From Bacilli bacterium (GTDB lineage Bacteria > Bacillota_I > Bacilli_A > RF39 > UBA660), in NCBI GenBank assembly GCA_016297695.1, contig JAEDGC010000024.1, positions 1 through 25,514 on the forward strand: DNA of 25,514 nucleotides, in the 5' to 3' direction. Of the stretch, positions 15,736-23,613 are shown in pieces (the stretch's first letter is position 1; the number at the start of each line of letters is the position of its first letter). The position numbers and the translations under genes are program-made. The notes below the pieces were generated by a model, which was given only the letters and a program-made list of their open reading frames with translations, made no database searches and was not told the DNA's origin.

Positions 15736-16890
15736 ATGCCAAAGTTACAAAAATTTAAAAAAGATAATAAAAAAATAACAACTAAAAATATGATTGTATC
15801 ACTATCTATAATAATGTGTTTACTAATTGTAGTTGTTATAACAAAATCCTATGCAATATATAAAATGCAAAAAGAATTTGATGTAATAAAAAATCAAATA
15901 GGAAACTACTCAATGGGAGATGTAAGAGTAGCAGTATTAGTAGATGGAAAAGAAACAGATACATTTCCAAGTTATGAGACAAATTACAAAGTAGAAAGTA
16001 TTGAATGTAGTAATGGAGTAACAGCAACATTTGATACAATAAATTGGCAAATAAATATAGCAGATATGAGTGCAACAAGTACAAAATGTACAGTATCATT
16101 TAATTCAAAAGAAACAAATGAAACAACACCTATTTCATATACTAAAGAAGAATTAATAGCATTAAATGGAGAATATAAAAATGTAGCATATGAAAATCTA
16201 AAGACACAATTATTAAATGATACTTATCCCGTAGGAAGTATCTATATGTCAACAGAAGATGATACAGTAGAAAAAGTCCAAGATAAATTTGGTGGGACAT
16301 GGGTAAAATATTCATCTGGAACGACTTTAGTTGGTGATGATGGAACAAATTATATAACAAATGATTCTTCAAAAGGAAGTGGAGGTTCGTCAACTGTAAC
16401 ATTGAGCATTGCAAATATTCCTAGTCATAACCATTCATTTACACCAAAAGGAAGTGTGTCAAGCAGTTTTTCAGGAAGTTCTGTAACCACTTCATCAACT
16501 AACACTAATCATAGTCATTCTTTTAGTGGATCAACTAGTGGAAATGGAATTACAAATACTACCTATTTTTTATATTATGGAGGAACTGCTGGACAAGTAG
16601 TAGGAACATATGATGTTATAGCTGGAAATAATAGTTCACCACCGTTCTCAAGCGTATCAGCAGGTTCAACTAATGTAAAAGGAGCTGCGTTAGCTCATTA
16701 TCACAATTTTTCAGGCACAACAGGAACAATGAGTGCAAATGCAAGTCATTCTCATACAGTAACTACATCTGGAAGTGTATCAAGTAATTTTTCAGGAACA
16801 GCAGGCACAACAGGCTCTACAGGATCAGGATCATCTTTTAATATCCAAAATCCATATACTGTAGTATATATGTATAAAAGAACAGCGTAA
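15736..16890 (+). CDS. Membrane-anchored surface protein with phage tail-tip/baseplate (Gp10-like) C-terminal domain
   Basis: 384 residues. A basic start leads into one membrane helix (about 19-42), so most of the protein is probably outside the cell. Residues 60-125 form a small domain with two cysteines (C91, C118). From about 160 the sequence matches phage baseplate/tail-collar C-terminal domains: YPVGSIYMST, KFGGTWVKYSSGTTLVG, IPSHNHSF, and the final QNPYTVVYMYKRTA. The region between is Ser/Thr/Gly-rich and holds four HxH pairs (231/233, 259/261, 321/323, 338/340), of the kind that bind metal in trimeric tail fibres. A segment GSVSSSFSG is repeated as GSVSSNFSG. Codons favour A in third position (ATA, ACA, GTA, GGA) more than neighbours, a hint of transfer. 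No phage genes adjoin. The role, perhaps adhesion, is inference. Confidence 0.8.
   Translation: MPKLQKFKKDNKKITTKNMIVSLSIIMCLLIVVVITKSYAIYKMQKEFDVIKNQIGNYSMGDVRVAVLVDGKETDTFPSYETNYKVESIECSNGVTATFDTINWQINIADMSATSTKCTVSFNSKETNETTPISYTKEELIALNGEYKNVAYENLKTQLLNDTYPVGSIYMSTEDDTVEKVQDKFGGTWVKYSSGTTLVGDDGTNYITNDSSKGSGGSSTVTLSIANIPSHNHSFTPKGSVSSSFSGSSVTTSSTNTNHSHSFSGSTSGNGITNTTYFLYYGGTAGQVVGTYDVIAGNNSSPPFSSVSAGSTNVKGAALAHYHNFSGTTGTMSANASHSHTVTTSGSVSSNFSGTAGTTGSTGSGSSFNIQNPYTVVYMYKRTA
16450..16797 (+). repeat. Imperfect direct repeat within the tail-tip-like gene
   Basis: Bases 16450-16476 and 16771-16797 (27 bases each) match at 24 positions; they encode GSVSSSFSG and GSVSSNFSG. Both are flanked by HxH/Ser-Thr-rich stretches, consistent with duplication inside the fibre-like domain. 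Confidence 0.7.
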
Positions 16891-16905
16891 TTAATTGCTG
16901 TTTTT
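16881..16905 (+). terminator. Terminator of the tail-tip-like gene
   Basis: 6-bp stem AACAGC (16881-16886) / GCTGTT (16897-16902) with a 10-base loop and five T from 16901. The stop codon is in the loop. It also lies at the very end of the opposite-strand pseudogene. Confidence 0.65.
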
Positions 16906-17253
16906 CTGATTGTTTTTAATATTTTCAAGTTCTTTAGAAATACGATTTACAGCATCAATTAGCATATTAACTTCATCACGTGTGTCAAAATTACTTTTGC
17001 CTCTACCATCGGTGAAAAAACTTTGACCAGATTTAGCTTATTTACTATTTATATTTACATTATTTTTATGAATTCTTGATTCAATTAATTGTTGTTGAGC
17101 AGCATTAGTTAAAATATATTGTCCTACCATAATAATCCAATTACCAATTGAGTTTTATTCATTGGCGTTAAAATCATCAACTAGTACAGCACCAACTGCA
17201 ACAGCAGCTAGAGTAAATAATCCTGGGTCGAAATTAGGAGGAAAATTTTTCAT
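16891..17253 (-). pseudogene. Small membrane-associated hypothetical protein gene with two in-frame TAA codons
   Basis: The minus strand has an excellent ribosome site (AGGAGG) before ATG at 17251-17253 and one frame of 121 codons to TAA at 16891-16893, broken only by TAA at 17155-17157 (codon 33) and 17038-17040 (codon 72). Reading through gives FPPNFDPGLFTLAAVAVGAV, then LVDDFNANE, stop, NSIGNWIIMVGQYILTNAAQ, QQLIESRIHKNNVNINSK, stop, AKSGQSFFTDGRGK, and a helical end VNMLIDAVNRISKELENIK. The middle looks like membrane-associated helices and the end like a coiled coil. Preservation of the frame on both sides of both stops implies recent inactivation, possibly CAA to TAA. The family was not identified. 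Confidence 0.65.
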
Positions 17254-17294
17254 TCTTAATCCTCCTTTTCTATATTAATTATATTCTTAATTAT

Positions 17295-17323
17295 TTGCAT
17301 TTTTCTTTAAAAAGTTATATTCT
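17295..17323 (+). promoter_or_regulatory. Putative promoter of the DUF308 gene
   Basis: TTGCAT (17295-17300), 17 bases, TATTCT (17318-17323), then an AGAGGTG ribosome site and ATG 17344. Confidence 0.45.
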
Positions 17324-17343
17324 TATATTAAGAGGTGTAAAAA

Positions 17344-17922
17344 ATGAAAGATTTAACAAAAAGAATATTTTGGATTTCTATTATTTCAACTTTAATAATG
17401 CTTATATTTGGAATTCTATTATTTATTTTTCCAGAGACAGTTATTAATTCAATAACTATTGGAATGGGCGTAATATTTATTATGATAGGAATTGTTCCAA
17501 TAATAAATTATTTTAGATTTAGAAAAACAGGTTTTTCAACAACATTTAGTTTTATGTTAGGAATATTTTGTATTGTAGCAGGATTAATTCTACTTATGAA
17601 TAAGAATATATTAGGGACAATTATTCCAATATTAACAGGTGTATGGATGATTATAAATTCAATTAATAGAATTTCCATATCTATGGATTTAAGGGATGAT
17701 AATATTTCTTTTTGGAGTATTACATTTATCTATGCAATTTTAACTCTTATATTAGGTGTTTTACTAATTCTTGATCCGGTTAATGGTGGTAAATTTGTTA
17801 CTAAATCAATAGGTATTATAATTTGTGTTTATTCTGTATTTGATATTGTTGATTTAATATTAATTAGAATTAAAGCGAAAAAGGTTGTAAAAGAAATAAA
17901 AAAAATAGTTGAAGAGTCATAA
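17344..17922 (+). CDS. DUF308 (HdeD-like) membrane protein
   Basis: 192 residues with six predicted membrane helices in three pairs, the layout of the DUF308/HdeD family. Repeating glycine-containing helix patterns are visible: FGILLFIFPE, IGMGVIFIMIGIVPIINYF, MLGIFCIVAGLILLMN, PILTGVWMIINSINRI, ILGVLLILDP and IGIIICVYSVFDIVDLILI. It ends in a basic amphipathic tail. HdeD in E. coli is linked to acid resistance, but function in Firmicutes is unknown. It has its own likely promoter and a terminator overlapping its stop, so it is a single-gene unit. Confidence 0.8.
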   Translation: MKDLTKRIFWISIISTLIMLIFGILLFIFPETVINSITIGMGVIFIMIGIVPIINYFRFRKTGFSTTFSFMLGIFCIVAGLILLMNKNILGTIIPILTGVWMIINSINRISISMDLRDDNISFWSITFIYAILTLILGVLLILDPVNGGKFVTKSIGIIICVYSVFDIVDLILIRIKAKKVVKEIKKIVEES

Positions 17923-17939
17923 ATTTTATGGCTTTTTTT
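17915..17939 (+). terminator. Terminator of the DUF308 gene
   Basis: Stem AGTCAT / ATGGCT (one G-U pair) with an AT-rich loop, followed by seven T. The stop codon (17920-17922) overlaps the hairpin. Confidence 0.65.
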
Positions 17940-17974
17940 AATATTTTAATATATAATTAGTACAGGTGATTTAA

Positions 17975-19108
17975 ATGATATATCTAGATTATAGTGCAAC
18001 AACTCCAGTTAGTTATGATGTTTTAGAAACATACAATACGGTAACTAAGGATTTTATTGGTAATTCAAATTCACTTCATAGTCTAGGTGTGAAATCAAAG
18101 ACTTTATATAACAGTGCTAAAAAACAAATTAGCGATATTTTCAATGTTTTAGAAAGTGAAATAACTTTTACAAGTGGTGCAACTGAAAGCAACAATCTTG
18201 CTTTAATAGGTACTTGTTTTGGCAATGCCAGAAAAGGTAATCATATAATTGTTTCTAAACTTGAACATCCATCTATTTATAAAATATGTGATTATTTAAA
18301 GACGCAAGGTTTTGAGATAAGTTATGTAAATAATGACCAAGATGGTTTAATCGATTTTGAAGATTTAAAAAAATTAATGCGTCCAACTACAATTTTAGTC
18401 AGTATTTGTGCAGTAAATAGTGAAGTAGGTATTAGACAACCTTTAAAAATGATAAGACAAATTATAAAAAAAGAAAATGAAAATACGATATTTCATTCTG
18501 ATATGACCCAAGCTATTGGAAAAGTTGCTGTCAATTTTCATGATGTTGATATGTCTAGTTTTTCAGGTCATAAAATATATGGTCCAAAAGGGATAGGAGT
18601 ATTTTATAAAAGTAGTAGAATCAATATTGCACCTGTATTATATGGCAGTAGTAAAGATAATTCATTACATCCTGGAACTATTGCTTTACCACTTGTCGTA
18701 TCTTTATCAAAAGCAATAAGACTTGCCTTAATGGATTTAGATAAAAAAGAAAATTTTGTTAGAAGACTTAACGATAAAATATGTAATGAATTAAAAGATA
18801 TTGAAGGAATAAAAATAAATAAAACAAAAATATCTATTCCTCATATTTTGAATATAACATTAGAAGGTATAAGACCCGAAACATTTATACATGCTTTAGA
18901 AGAGTATGATATATACATTGGAACAAATACTGCATGTAGTAACAAAGAATTATCAACAAGTGTAATGGCTATTTACAATGATAAAAAAAGAGCGTTATCT
19001 ACAATTAGGATAAGTATTTCACATTTAACTACTACTGATGAGATAAATAAATTTTTAAATAGTTTTAAATTAGTGTATTATAAATTACATAATTTAGTAA
19101 GTGGGTAA
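17975..19108 (+). CDS. Cysteine desulfurase (NifS/IscS-like, probable NifZ-type partner of ThiI)
   Basis: 377-residue PLP enzyme that takes sulfur from cysteine and carries it as a persulfide. Motifs are YLDYSATTP at the start, TSGATESNNLAL (66-77), LEHPS with H98, SDMTQAIGK, the PLP lysine K200 in SFSGHKIYGPKG, and the catalytic Cys321 in TNTACSNKE. The active-site loop is short. AGGTGAT precedes ATG 17975. Two genes further on is thiI, so this enzyme probably feeds sulfur to ThiI for 4-thiouridine in tRNA, as the NifZ-ThiI pair does in Bacillus subtilis. No IscU/SufU scaffold is seen here. General family is certain; the specific partner is inferred. Confidence 0.9.
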   Translation: MIYLDYSATTPVSYDVLETYNTVTKDFIGNSNSLHSLGVKSKTLYNSAKKQISDIFNVLESEITFTSGATESNNLALIGTCFGNARKGNHIIVSKLEHPSIYKICDYLKTQGFEISYVNNDQDGLIDFEDLKKLMRPTTILVSICAVNSEVGIRQPLKMIRQIIKKENENTIFHSDMTQAIGKVAVNFHDVDMSSFSGHKIYGPKGIGVFYKSSRINIAPVLYGSSKDNSLHPGTIALPLVVSLSKAIRLALMDLDKKENFVRRLNDKICNELKDIEGIKINKTKISIPHILNITLEGIRPETFIHALEEYDIYIGTNTACSNKELSTSVMAIYNDKKRALSTIRISISHLTTTDEINKFLNSFKLVYYKLHNLVSG

Positions 19109-19112
19109 GAAA

Positions 19113-20108
19113 ATGCAAATTGATTGGAATTTAATTAATGAAAATTTAAGAAAGTTTTGTGAAAATTATAAAATAATTCAAAAAGAAGTAAATCCAAAAA
19201 TAATATGTTTATTTGATATGGTATTTGATGAATATGTAAAATATGGCCAAAATTATGATTTAAGAAAAATTATAGTAGATCCTTCTTTTGTAGAACCAGA
19301 AGAATCTTTAAAAATTGTATCTGATTTTTTTAAAAATACAAATGAAAATTTATATAATGAATTTAGAAATAATATTTATAATCCAAATTATACAAAGATT
19401 GAAATTGATGAATATGGTGAAAGTAATGTTAAAAATAATATTTTAAATCTTTCTTTTAAACAAAATAGTGAAGATAAATATATGATATGTCATGAATCTA
19501 TCCATCGAATGTTTTCTTGCAATTTTAGTGATGAAGAGCCATTAATTCTTCTTAATAAACAGATGTTTTTGGAGACAAATAGCTGTACTTTTGAAAGATT
19601 ATTATATTCTCATACGAAAGATAACTTTTTTTTAAAAAAGAGAACTATAGATGATTTTAATAAAACAATTACATATTTATTTTTTGATTGGATTAGTATG
19701 GTTTATTTAAAACAAAATAAAATTAATTTTGAAATATTTAATGATGAATTTAAGAAGATTACTAATAAAAATTTACAAAAAGCATTCTATGAGTATTTAA
19801 ATTCATTAATTACTTTGGTTCAGTTAAATAGAATGGATTTTCAATTTACGATTTTTCGCTACATTATAGGGTCAACTTTATCTTCGACATTAGTTACTAA
19901 AATTCAAAATAAAGAATTAAGTATAGAAGAATATTTGCATTTAATGAGTAAATTAAATACGATTAATACATATGAAGAAGGTTTGAATTTAATAGATTTA
20001 AATTACATAAAAAATAAGGGTGTATTAGAAAATATTAGAAAGAATTATAGTGATTCTTGTCAAGAATTATTTATACGTGAAATGGGGGACAACAGATGCA
20101 AAAAATAA
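19113..20108 (+). CDS. Divergent M3-like metallopeptidase-fold protein, function unknown
   Basis: 331 residues from ATG 19113 (a GTG at 19101, overlapping the previous gene, is possible but has no ribosome site). It contains ICHESIHRMF with HESIH at 127-131 and a third-ligand-like E154 in MFLETNSCTFERLL. The spacing and surrounding pattern match the PepF gene of this same window (HEGGH, then MVSEVASLTNECLL, E one residue further away). The C-terminal DFQFTIFRYIIGSTLSSTLV and IEEYLHLMSKLN segments also resemble the PepF end, though the PepF histidine in SHYF is not kept. It is about half the PepF length. It sits between the desulfurase gene and thiI, overlapping thiI by 13 bases, so all three are co-translated. 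The fold call is inference from motif comparison; the role is unknown. Confidence 0.6.
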   Translation: MQIDWNLINENLRKFCENYKIIQKEVNPKIICLFDMVFDEYVKYGQNYDLRKIIVDPSFVEPEESLKIVSDFFKNTNENLYNEFRNNIYNPNYTKIEIDEYGESNVKNNILNLSFKQNSEDKYMICHESIHRMFSCNFSDEEPLILLNKQMFLETNSCTFERLLYSHTKDNFFLKKRTIDDFNKTITYLFFDWISMVYLKQNKINFEIFNDEFKKITNKNLQKAFYEYLNSLITLVQLNRMDFQFTIFRYIIGSTLSSTLVTKIQNKELSIEEYLHLMSKLNTINTYEEGLNLIDLNYIKNKGVLENIRKNYSDSCQELFIREMGDNRCKK

Positions 20109-21283
20109 TTATAATTAAATATGGAGAACTTACTACTAAAAAAGATAATATTGGATTATTTTTAAGTGTATTAAAAACTAATTTAGAAAATGTTTTAAAA
20201 AATGAAGATGTCAATATTACTTTTGATAAAGGGCGAATGTTTATTGAACCTAATAAAGATAACTATGAAAAAATATTAGATAAAGTAAAAAAAGTTTTTG
20301 GAATACATGAAATAAATATTGCTTATAAAATTGATAATGATTATGAAATATTAAAAGAGGAATTAATAAAATTAGTTAAAGATAAAGAATTTAAAACATT
20401 TAAGGTAGAAACGAAAAGAAGTAATAAAAAATTCTTTAAAAATAGTATGGAAATAAGTAAAGAGTTAGGTGCTGTTGTTTTAACTAATTTAGAAAATAAA
20501 AAAGTGTTAGTAAATAATCCAGATTTATTAATAAATGTTGAAATAAGACTAGATGCTTTTTATATTTATTTTGATAAAATAGCAGGTTCAGGTGGATATC
20601 CGGTTGGGACATTAGGAAAAGGACTTCTTATGTTATCAGGAGGAATTGATTCACCAGTTGCTGGTTATTTAGCGTGTAAGCGTGGTGTAAAATTAGAAGC
20701 ATTATATTTTGAAAGCCCACCACATACATCTTTGGAAGCCAAAAATAAAGTAAAAAAACTTGCTGAAATATTATCAGAATATAATGGAAATATAAAATTA
20801 CATGTTATTAATTTTACGGAAATACAAGAGGCAATATATAAAAATATTCCAAATGAATATTTAATAACAATTATGAGACGAATGATGTATAGAATTGGGG
20901 AGTTAATTAGTAAACATAATAGATGTAAAATAATTATCAATGGTGAAAGTATTGGACAAGTTGCAAGTCAAACGCTAACAAGTATGAATGCTATAAATAG
21001 TGTTGTATCTATTCCAGTAATTAGACCTGTTGCTTGTTTTGATAAACTTGAAATAATAGATATTGCAAATAAAATAAATACATTTGAAACTAGTATATTA
21101 CCTTATGAAGATTGTTGTACAATATTTGTTCCTAAACATCCTGTAATTAATCCCCAAGTTGATAAATGTATTGAATATGAAAAATTAATACCATATGAAG
21201 AATTAATTAGAAAGGCTATAAAAAACCAAGAAATTATTAATATTAATTCTGATTCTAATCAAGAGTTTAATGAACTTTTATAA
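20096..21283 (+). CDS. thiI: tRNA 4-thiouridine synthase ThiI
   Basis: 395-residue enzyme that adenylates uridine 8 of tRNA and inserts sulfur; in some bacteria it also feeds thiazole synthesis. It begins IIIIKYGELTTKKDN (ferredoxin-like/THUMP part, to about 165), then the PP-loop LMLSGGIDSPVAGYLACKRG with SGGIDS at 181-186, IINGESIGQVASQT, and PYEDCCTIFVPKHP with C340/C341 at the position of the conserved catalytic-pair cysteine. No rhodanese domain follows, as in Bacillus. GGGGG lies before ATG 20096, inside the preceding gene. Last of the desulfurase-M3-like-thiI operon, with a terminator right after the stop. Confidence 0.95.
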   Translation: MQKIIIIKYGELTTKKDNIGLFLSVLKTNLENVLKNEDVNITFDKGRMFIEPNKDNYEKILDKVKKVFGIHEINIAYKIDNDYEILKEELIKLVKDKEFKTFKVETKRSNKKFFKNSMEISKELGAVVLTNLENKKVLVNNPDLLINVEIRLDAFYIYFDKIAGSGGYPVGTLGKGLLMLSGGIDSPVAGYLACKRGVKLEALYFESPPHTSLEAKNKVKKLAEILSEYNGNIKLHVINFTEIQEAIYKNIPNEYLITIMRRMMYRIGELISKHNRCKIIINGESIGQVASQTLTSMNAINSVVSIPVIRPVACFDKLEIIDIANKINTFETSILPYEDCCTIFVPKHPVINPQVDKCIEYEKLIPYEELIRKAIKNQEIININSDSNQEFNELL

Positions 21284-21307
21284 CTATTAGATATCTAATA
21301 GTTTTTT
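21282..21307 (+). terminator. Intrinsic terminator of the thiI operon
   Basis: Perfect palindrome with arms AACTATTAGAT and ATCTAATAGTT (21282-21303), followed by T to 21307. It overlaps the thiI stop codon. Confidence 0.8.
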
Positions 21308-21331
21308 CTTGCCTAATTTATGTAAATAGTT

Positions 21332-21360
21332 TTGCAAAAAGACCTTAAATAGTTTATAAT
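21332..21360 (+). promoter_or_regulatory. Sigma-A promoter of ftsK
   Basis: TTGCAA (21332-21337), a 17-base spacer and TATAAT (21355-21360), just upstream of the AAGGTGG ribosome site. Confidence 0.75.
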
Positions 21361-21383
21361 TTAATTATGATAAGGTGGTTACA

Positions 21384-23609
21384 ATGGCAAAGAAGAAAAA
21401 AACAAAAGAAGCTTCACAAGAATCTTTTCAATATAGTGTAGAACTAACAGGACTTTTATTAATTCTAATTGGTATTATTGGTGTTGGTTTTGGACCAGTA
21501 GGTACATTAATAAAGAAATTTGCAATGTTTTTATTAGGTAACTGGTGGGTTTTAGTATTGTTATTGGTTTTATATTTAGGTGCATATATGCTTTTTAAAA
21601 GAAAAATGCCAAAATTTTTTACTTCTAAATTAATAGGAGTTTATATTTTAATAATTATATTACTTGTTTGGTCACATATACCTTTTATAAAAGAATGTCC
21701 AAAATCATCAGATATATTAAAAACAACTGTTGATAATTTTATGAGTAGAATTGCAACAATTAGCCCAAATGCACAAATTGGGGCCACTGGACAAACTTCT
21801 ATTTCAATAGGTGGTGGAATAATCGGAGCTTTTTTTGCTTTTATATTTTCAGCATGTTTTGGTGAAATTGGAACATACATTGTAATGGTAATTTTAGCAT
21901 TATTTGGATTTATTATGCTATTTGAAATTACTTTGACTGATATTTTTGGTAAATTTTTTGGAATTTTTAAAAGAGAACATAAAGTTAAAGAGAAGAAAAA
22001 GAAATTTAATGTTGATACATTAGAATATGAAGATGAAGAGGATGATGAACCTAAAAAAGATGATAAAATTATTATTTCTAGTGTTGAAGAATTAAAGAAG
22101 AATAATTTTGTAAATAATGAAATTCCTGAAACATTAGCTTCTAGTAAAGATAAAGATATAGTTGTAAGTAATTATAAACTTCCACCATTAAATTTACTTG
22201 ATGATCCACAAAGACCTAAAAAAGTTAATTCAACTGAAGTTATAAAATCTAATAAAGATACTTTAGAAAGAGTTTTAAAAGACTTCCAAATAGCTGGTAA
22301 AGTTGTTGAAATTCATGTAGGACCAGCTGTAACCCAATATGAATTAACTGTTCCAGCAGGAACTAAGTTAAGTCGTATTAGTGCAATTAATAAAGAAATT
22401 GCCTTAGCATTGGCTGCAAAAGATGTAAGAATTCAAGCGCCTATTCCTGGAAAAAGTACAATAGGAATTGAAATACCAAATGTGGCAGTTTCTCCAGTTA
22501 AAATTAAAGAAATATTAATAAAAAATCAGGATGGTAAAATAAATGTTGCTCTTGGTAAGGATATAATGGGAAATGCTAGATTAGCTGATTTATCTAAAAT
22601 GCCTCATTTACTTATAGCTGGATCTACAGGTAGTGGTAAATCTGTTTGTACAAATAGTATTATTGCATCTATTTTAATGAAATATAGACCTGATGAATGT
22701 AAATTAGTTTTAGTCGATCCTAAAAAAGTAGAATTATCTAATTACAATGGTGTACCTCATCTTTTAATTCCTGTAATAACAGATGCTAAAAAAGCTTCAG
22801 TAGCATTGCAAAAAGTTGTAGCAGAAATGGAAAGAAGATATGATACTTTTAGTGATACTGGAGTAAAAAATATAGAAAGTTATAATAATTATATAATTAA
22901 ACAAAATCAAAAACATCCAGAAAATATTCAAAAGAAAATGCACTATTTAGTAGTTATTATTGATGAACTTGCTGATTTAATGCTTGTGGCTGCAAAAGAT
23001 GTTGAAGATTCAATAATGCGTATTACTCAAATGGCAAGAGCTGCAGGTATCCACTTAATTGTAGCTACTCAAAGACCATCAACAGATGTTATAACTGGTG
23101 TAGTTAAAGCAAACATTCCATCTCGTATTGCCTTTGCTGTTGCATCAAATATTGATTCGCGTACTATATTAGATATGAGTGGTGCCGAAAAATTATTAGG
23201 TAAAGGTGATATGTTATACTTACCAATGGGTGAAAATGTTCCAGTTCGTATACAAGGATGTTTTATATCTGATGAAGAAATTAAAAGAGTTATAGATTAT
23301 GTCTGCAAAGAACAAGTCGCCTCTTATGATGAATCGATGAATCTAGATGCTGCAGTATCTAGTACTCAAAGTTCTGGAGTAGGAAGCGGACCAGATGGAT
23401 ATGATGATCCACTTTATGATGAAATTGTAAAATTTGCAATTGATACTGGTAAAGTTAGTGCTTCATTACTTCAAAGAAGATTTAGACTTGGTTATAATAG
23501 AGCAGCAAGAATAATAGATTTATTAGAAGATAGAGGTATAATTGGTCCTCAAAATGGTTCAAAACCTCGTGAAGTTTTAGTTAAATTAGAACAGAAAGAG
23601 GAGGAGTAA
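21384..23609 (+). CDS. ftsK: DNA translocase FtsK/SpoIIIE
   Basis: 741-residue septal DNA pump that clears chromosome from the division plane. About four membrane helices lie in the first 195 residues, then a charged linker (KKKKKFNVDTLEYEDEEDDE), the alpha/beta motor with Walker A GSTGSGKS at 413-420 and Walker B VVIIDELADL around D527, and the C-terminal gamma winged helix (DDPLYDEIVKFAI, SASLLQRRFRLGYNRAARII), which reads orienting DNA sites. The frame is open from GTG 21375, but AAGGTGG covers that codon and lies 5 bases before ATG 21384, so 21384 is chosen (MAKKKK). Length suits the SpoIIIE/SftA-like class with membrane anchor. It is followed 4 bases later by the DUF2207 gene. Confidence 0.96.
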   Translation: MAKKKKTKEASQESFQYSVELTGLLLILIGIIGVGFGPVGTLIKKFAMFLLGNWWVLVLLLVLYLGAYMLFKRKMPKFFTSKLIGVYILIIILLVWSHIPFIKECPKSSDILKTTVDNFMSRIATISPNAQIGATGQTSISIGGGIIGAFFAFIFSACFGEIGTYIVMVILALFGFIMLFEITLTDIFGKFFGIFKREHKVKEKKKKFNVDTLEYEDEEDDEPKKDDKIIISSVEELKKNNFVNNEIPETLASSKDKDIVVSNYKLPPLNLLDDPQRPKKVNSTEVIKSNKDTLERVLKDFQIAGKVVEIHVGPAVTQYELTVPAGTKLSRISAINKEIALALAAKDVRIQAPIPGKSTIGIEIPNVAVSPVKIKEILIKNQDGKINVALGKDIMGNARLADLSKMPHLLIAGSTGSGKSVCTNSIIASILMKYRPDECKLVLVDPKKVELSNYNGVPHLLIPVITDAKKASVALQKVVAEMERRYDTFSDTGVKNIESYNNYIIKQNQKHPENIQKKMHYLVVIIDELADLMLVAAKDVEDSIMRITQMARAAGIHLIVATQRPSTDVITGVVKANIPSRIAFAVASNIDSRTILDMSGAEKLLGKGDMLYLPMGENVPVRIQGCFISDEEIKRVIDYVCKEQVASYDESMNLDAAVSSTQSSGVGSGPDGYDDPLYDEIVKFAIDTGKVSASLLQRRFRLGYNRAARIIDLLEDRGIIGPQNGSKPREVLVKLEQKEEE

Positions 23610-23613
23610 AAAA

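Noticed and set aside
15836..16414. Two minus-strand frames (about 87 and 90 codons), Leu/His-rich
   Set aside because: Shadows of the A-biased codons of the tail-tip-like gene; composition is non-biological and there are no starts with ribosome sites.
12343..17157. TAA reassigned to an amino acid, to explain the internal TAA codons at 12343, 17038 and 17155
   Set aside because: TAA is the ordinary stop of nearly every gene in the window, so these are better read as nonsense mutations.
15736..17253. Prophage or phage tail cassette
   Set aside because: Only a tail-tip-like domain is present, fused to a membrane anchor; no capsid, terminase, lysis, integrase or other tail gene is seen on either side.
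21375..21383. GTG 21375 as ftsK start
   Set aside because: That codon is part of the AAGGTGG ribosome site for ATG 21384.
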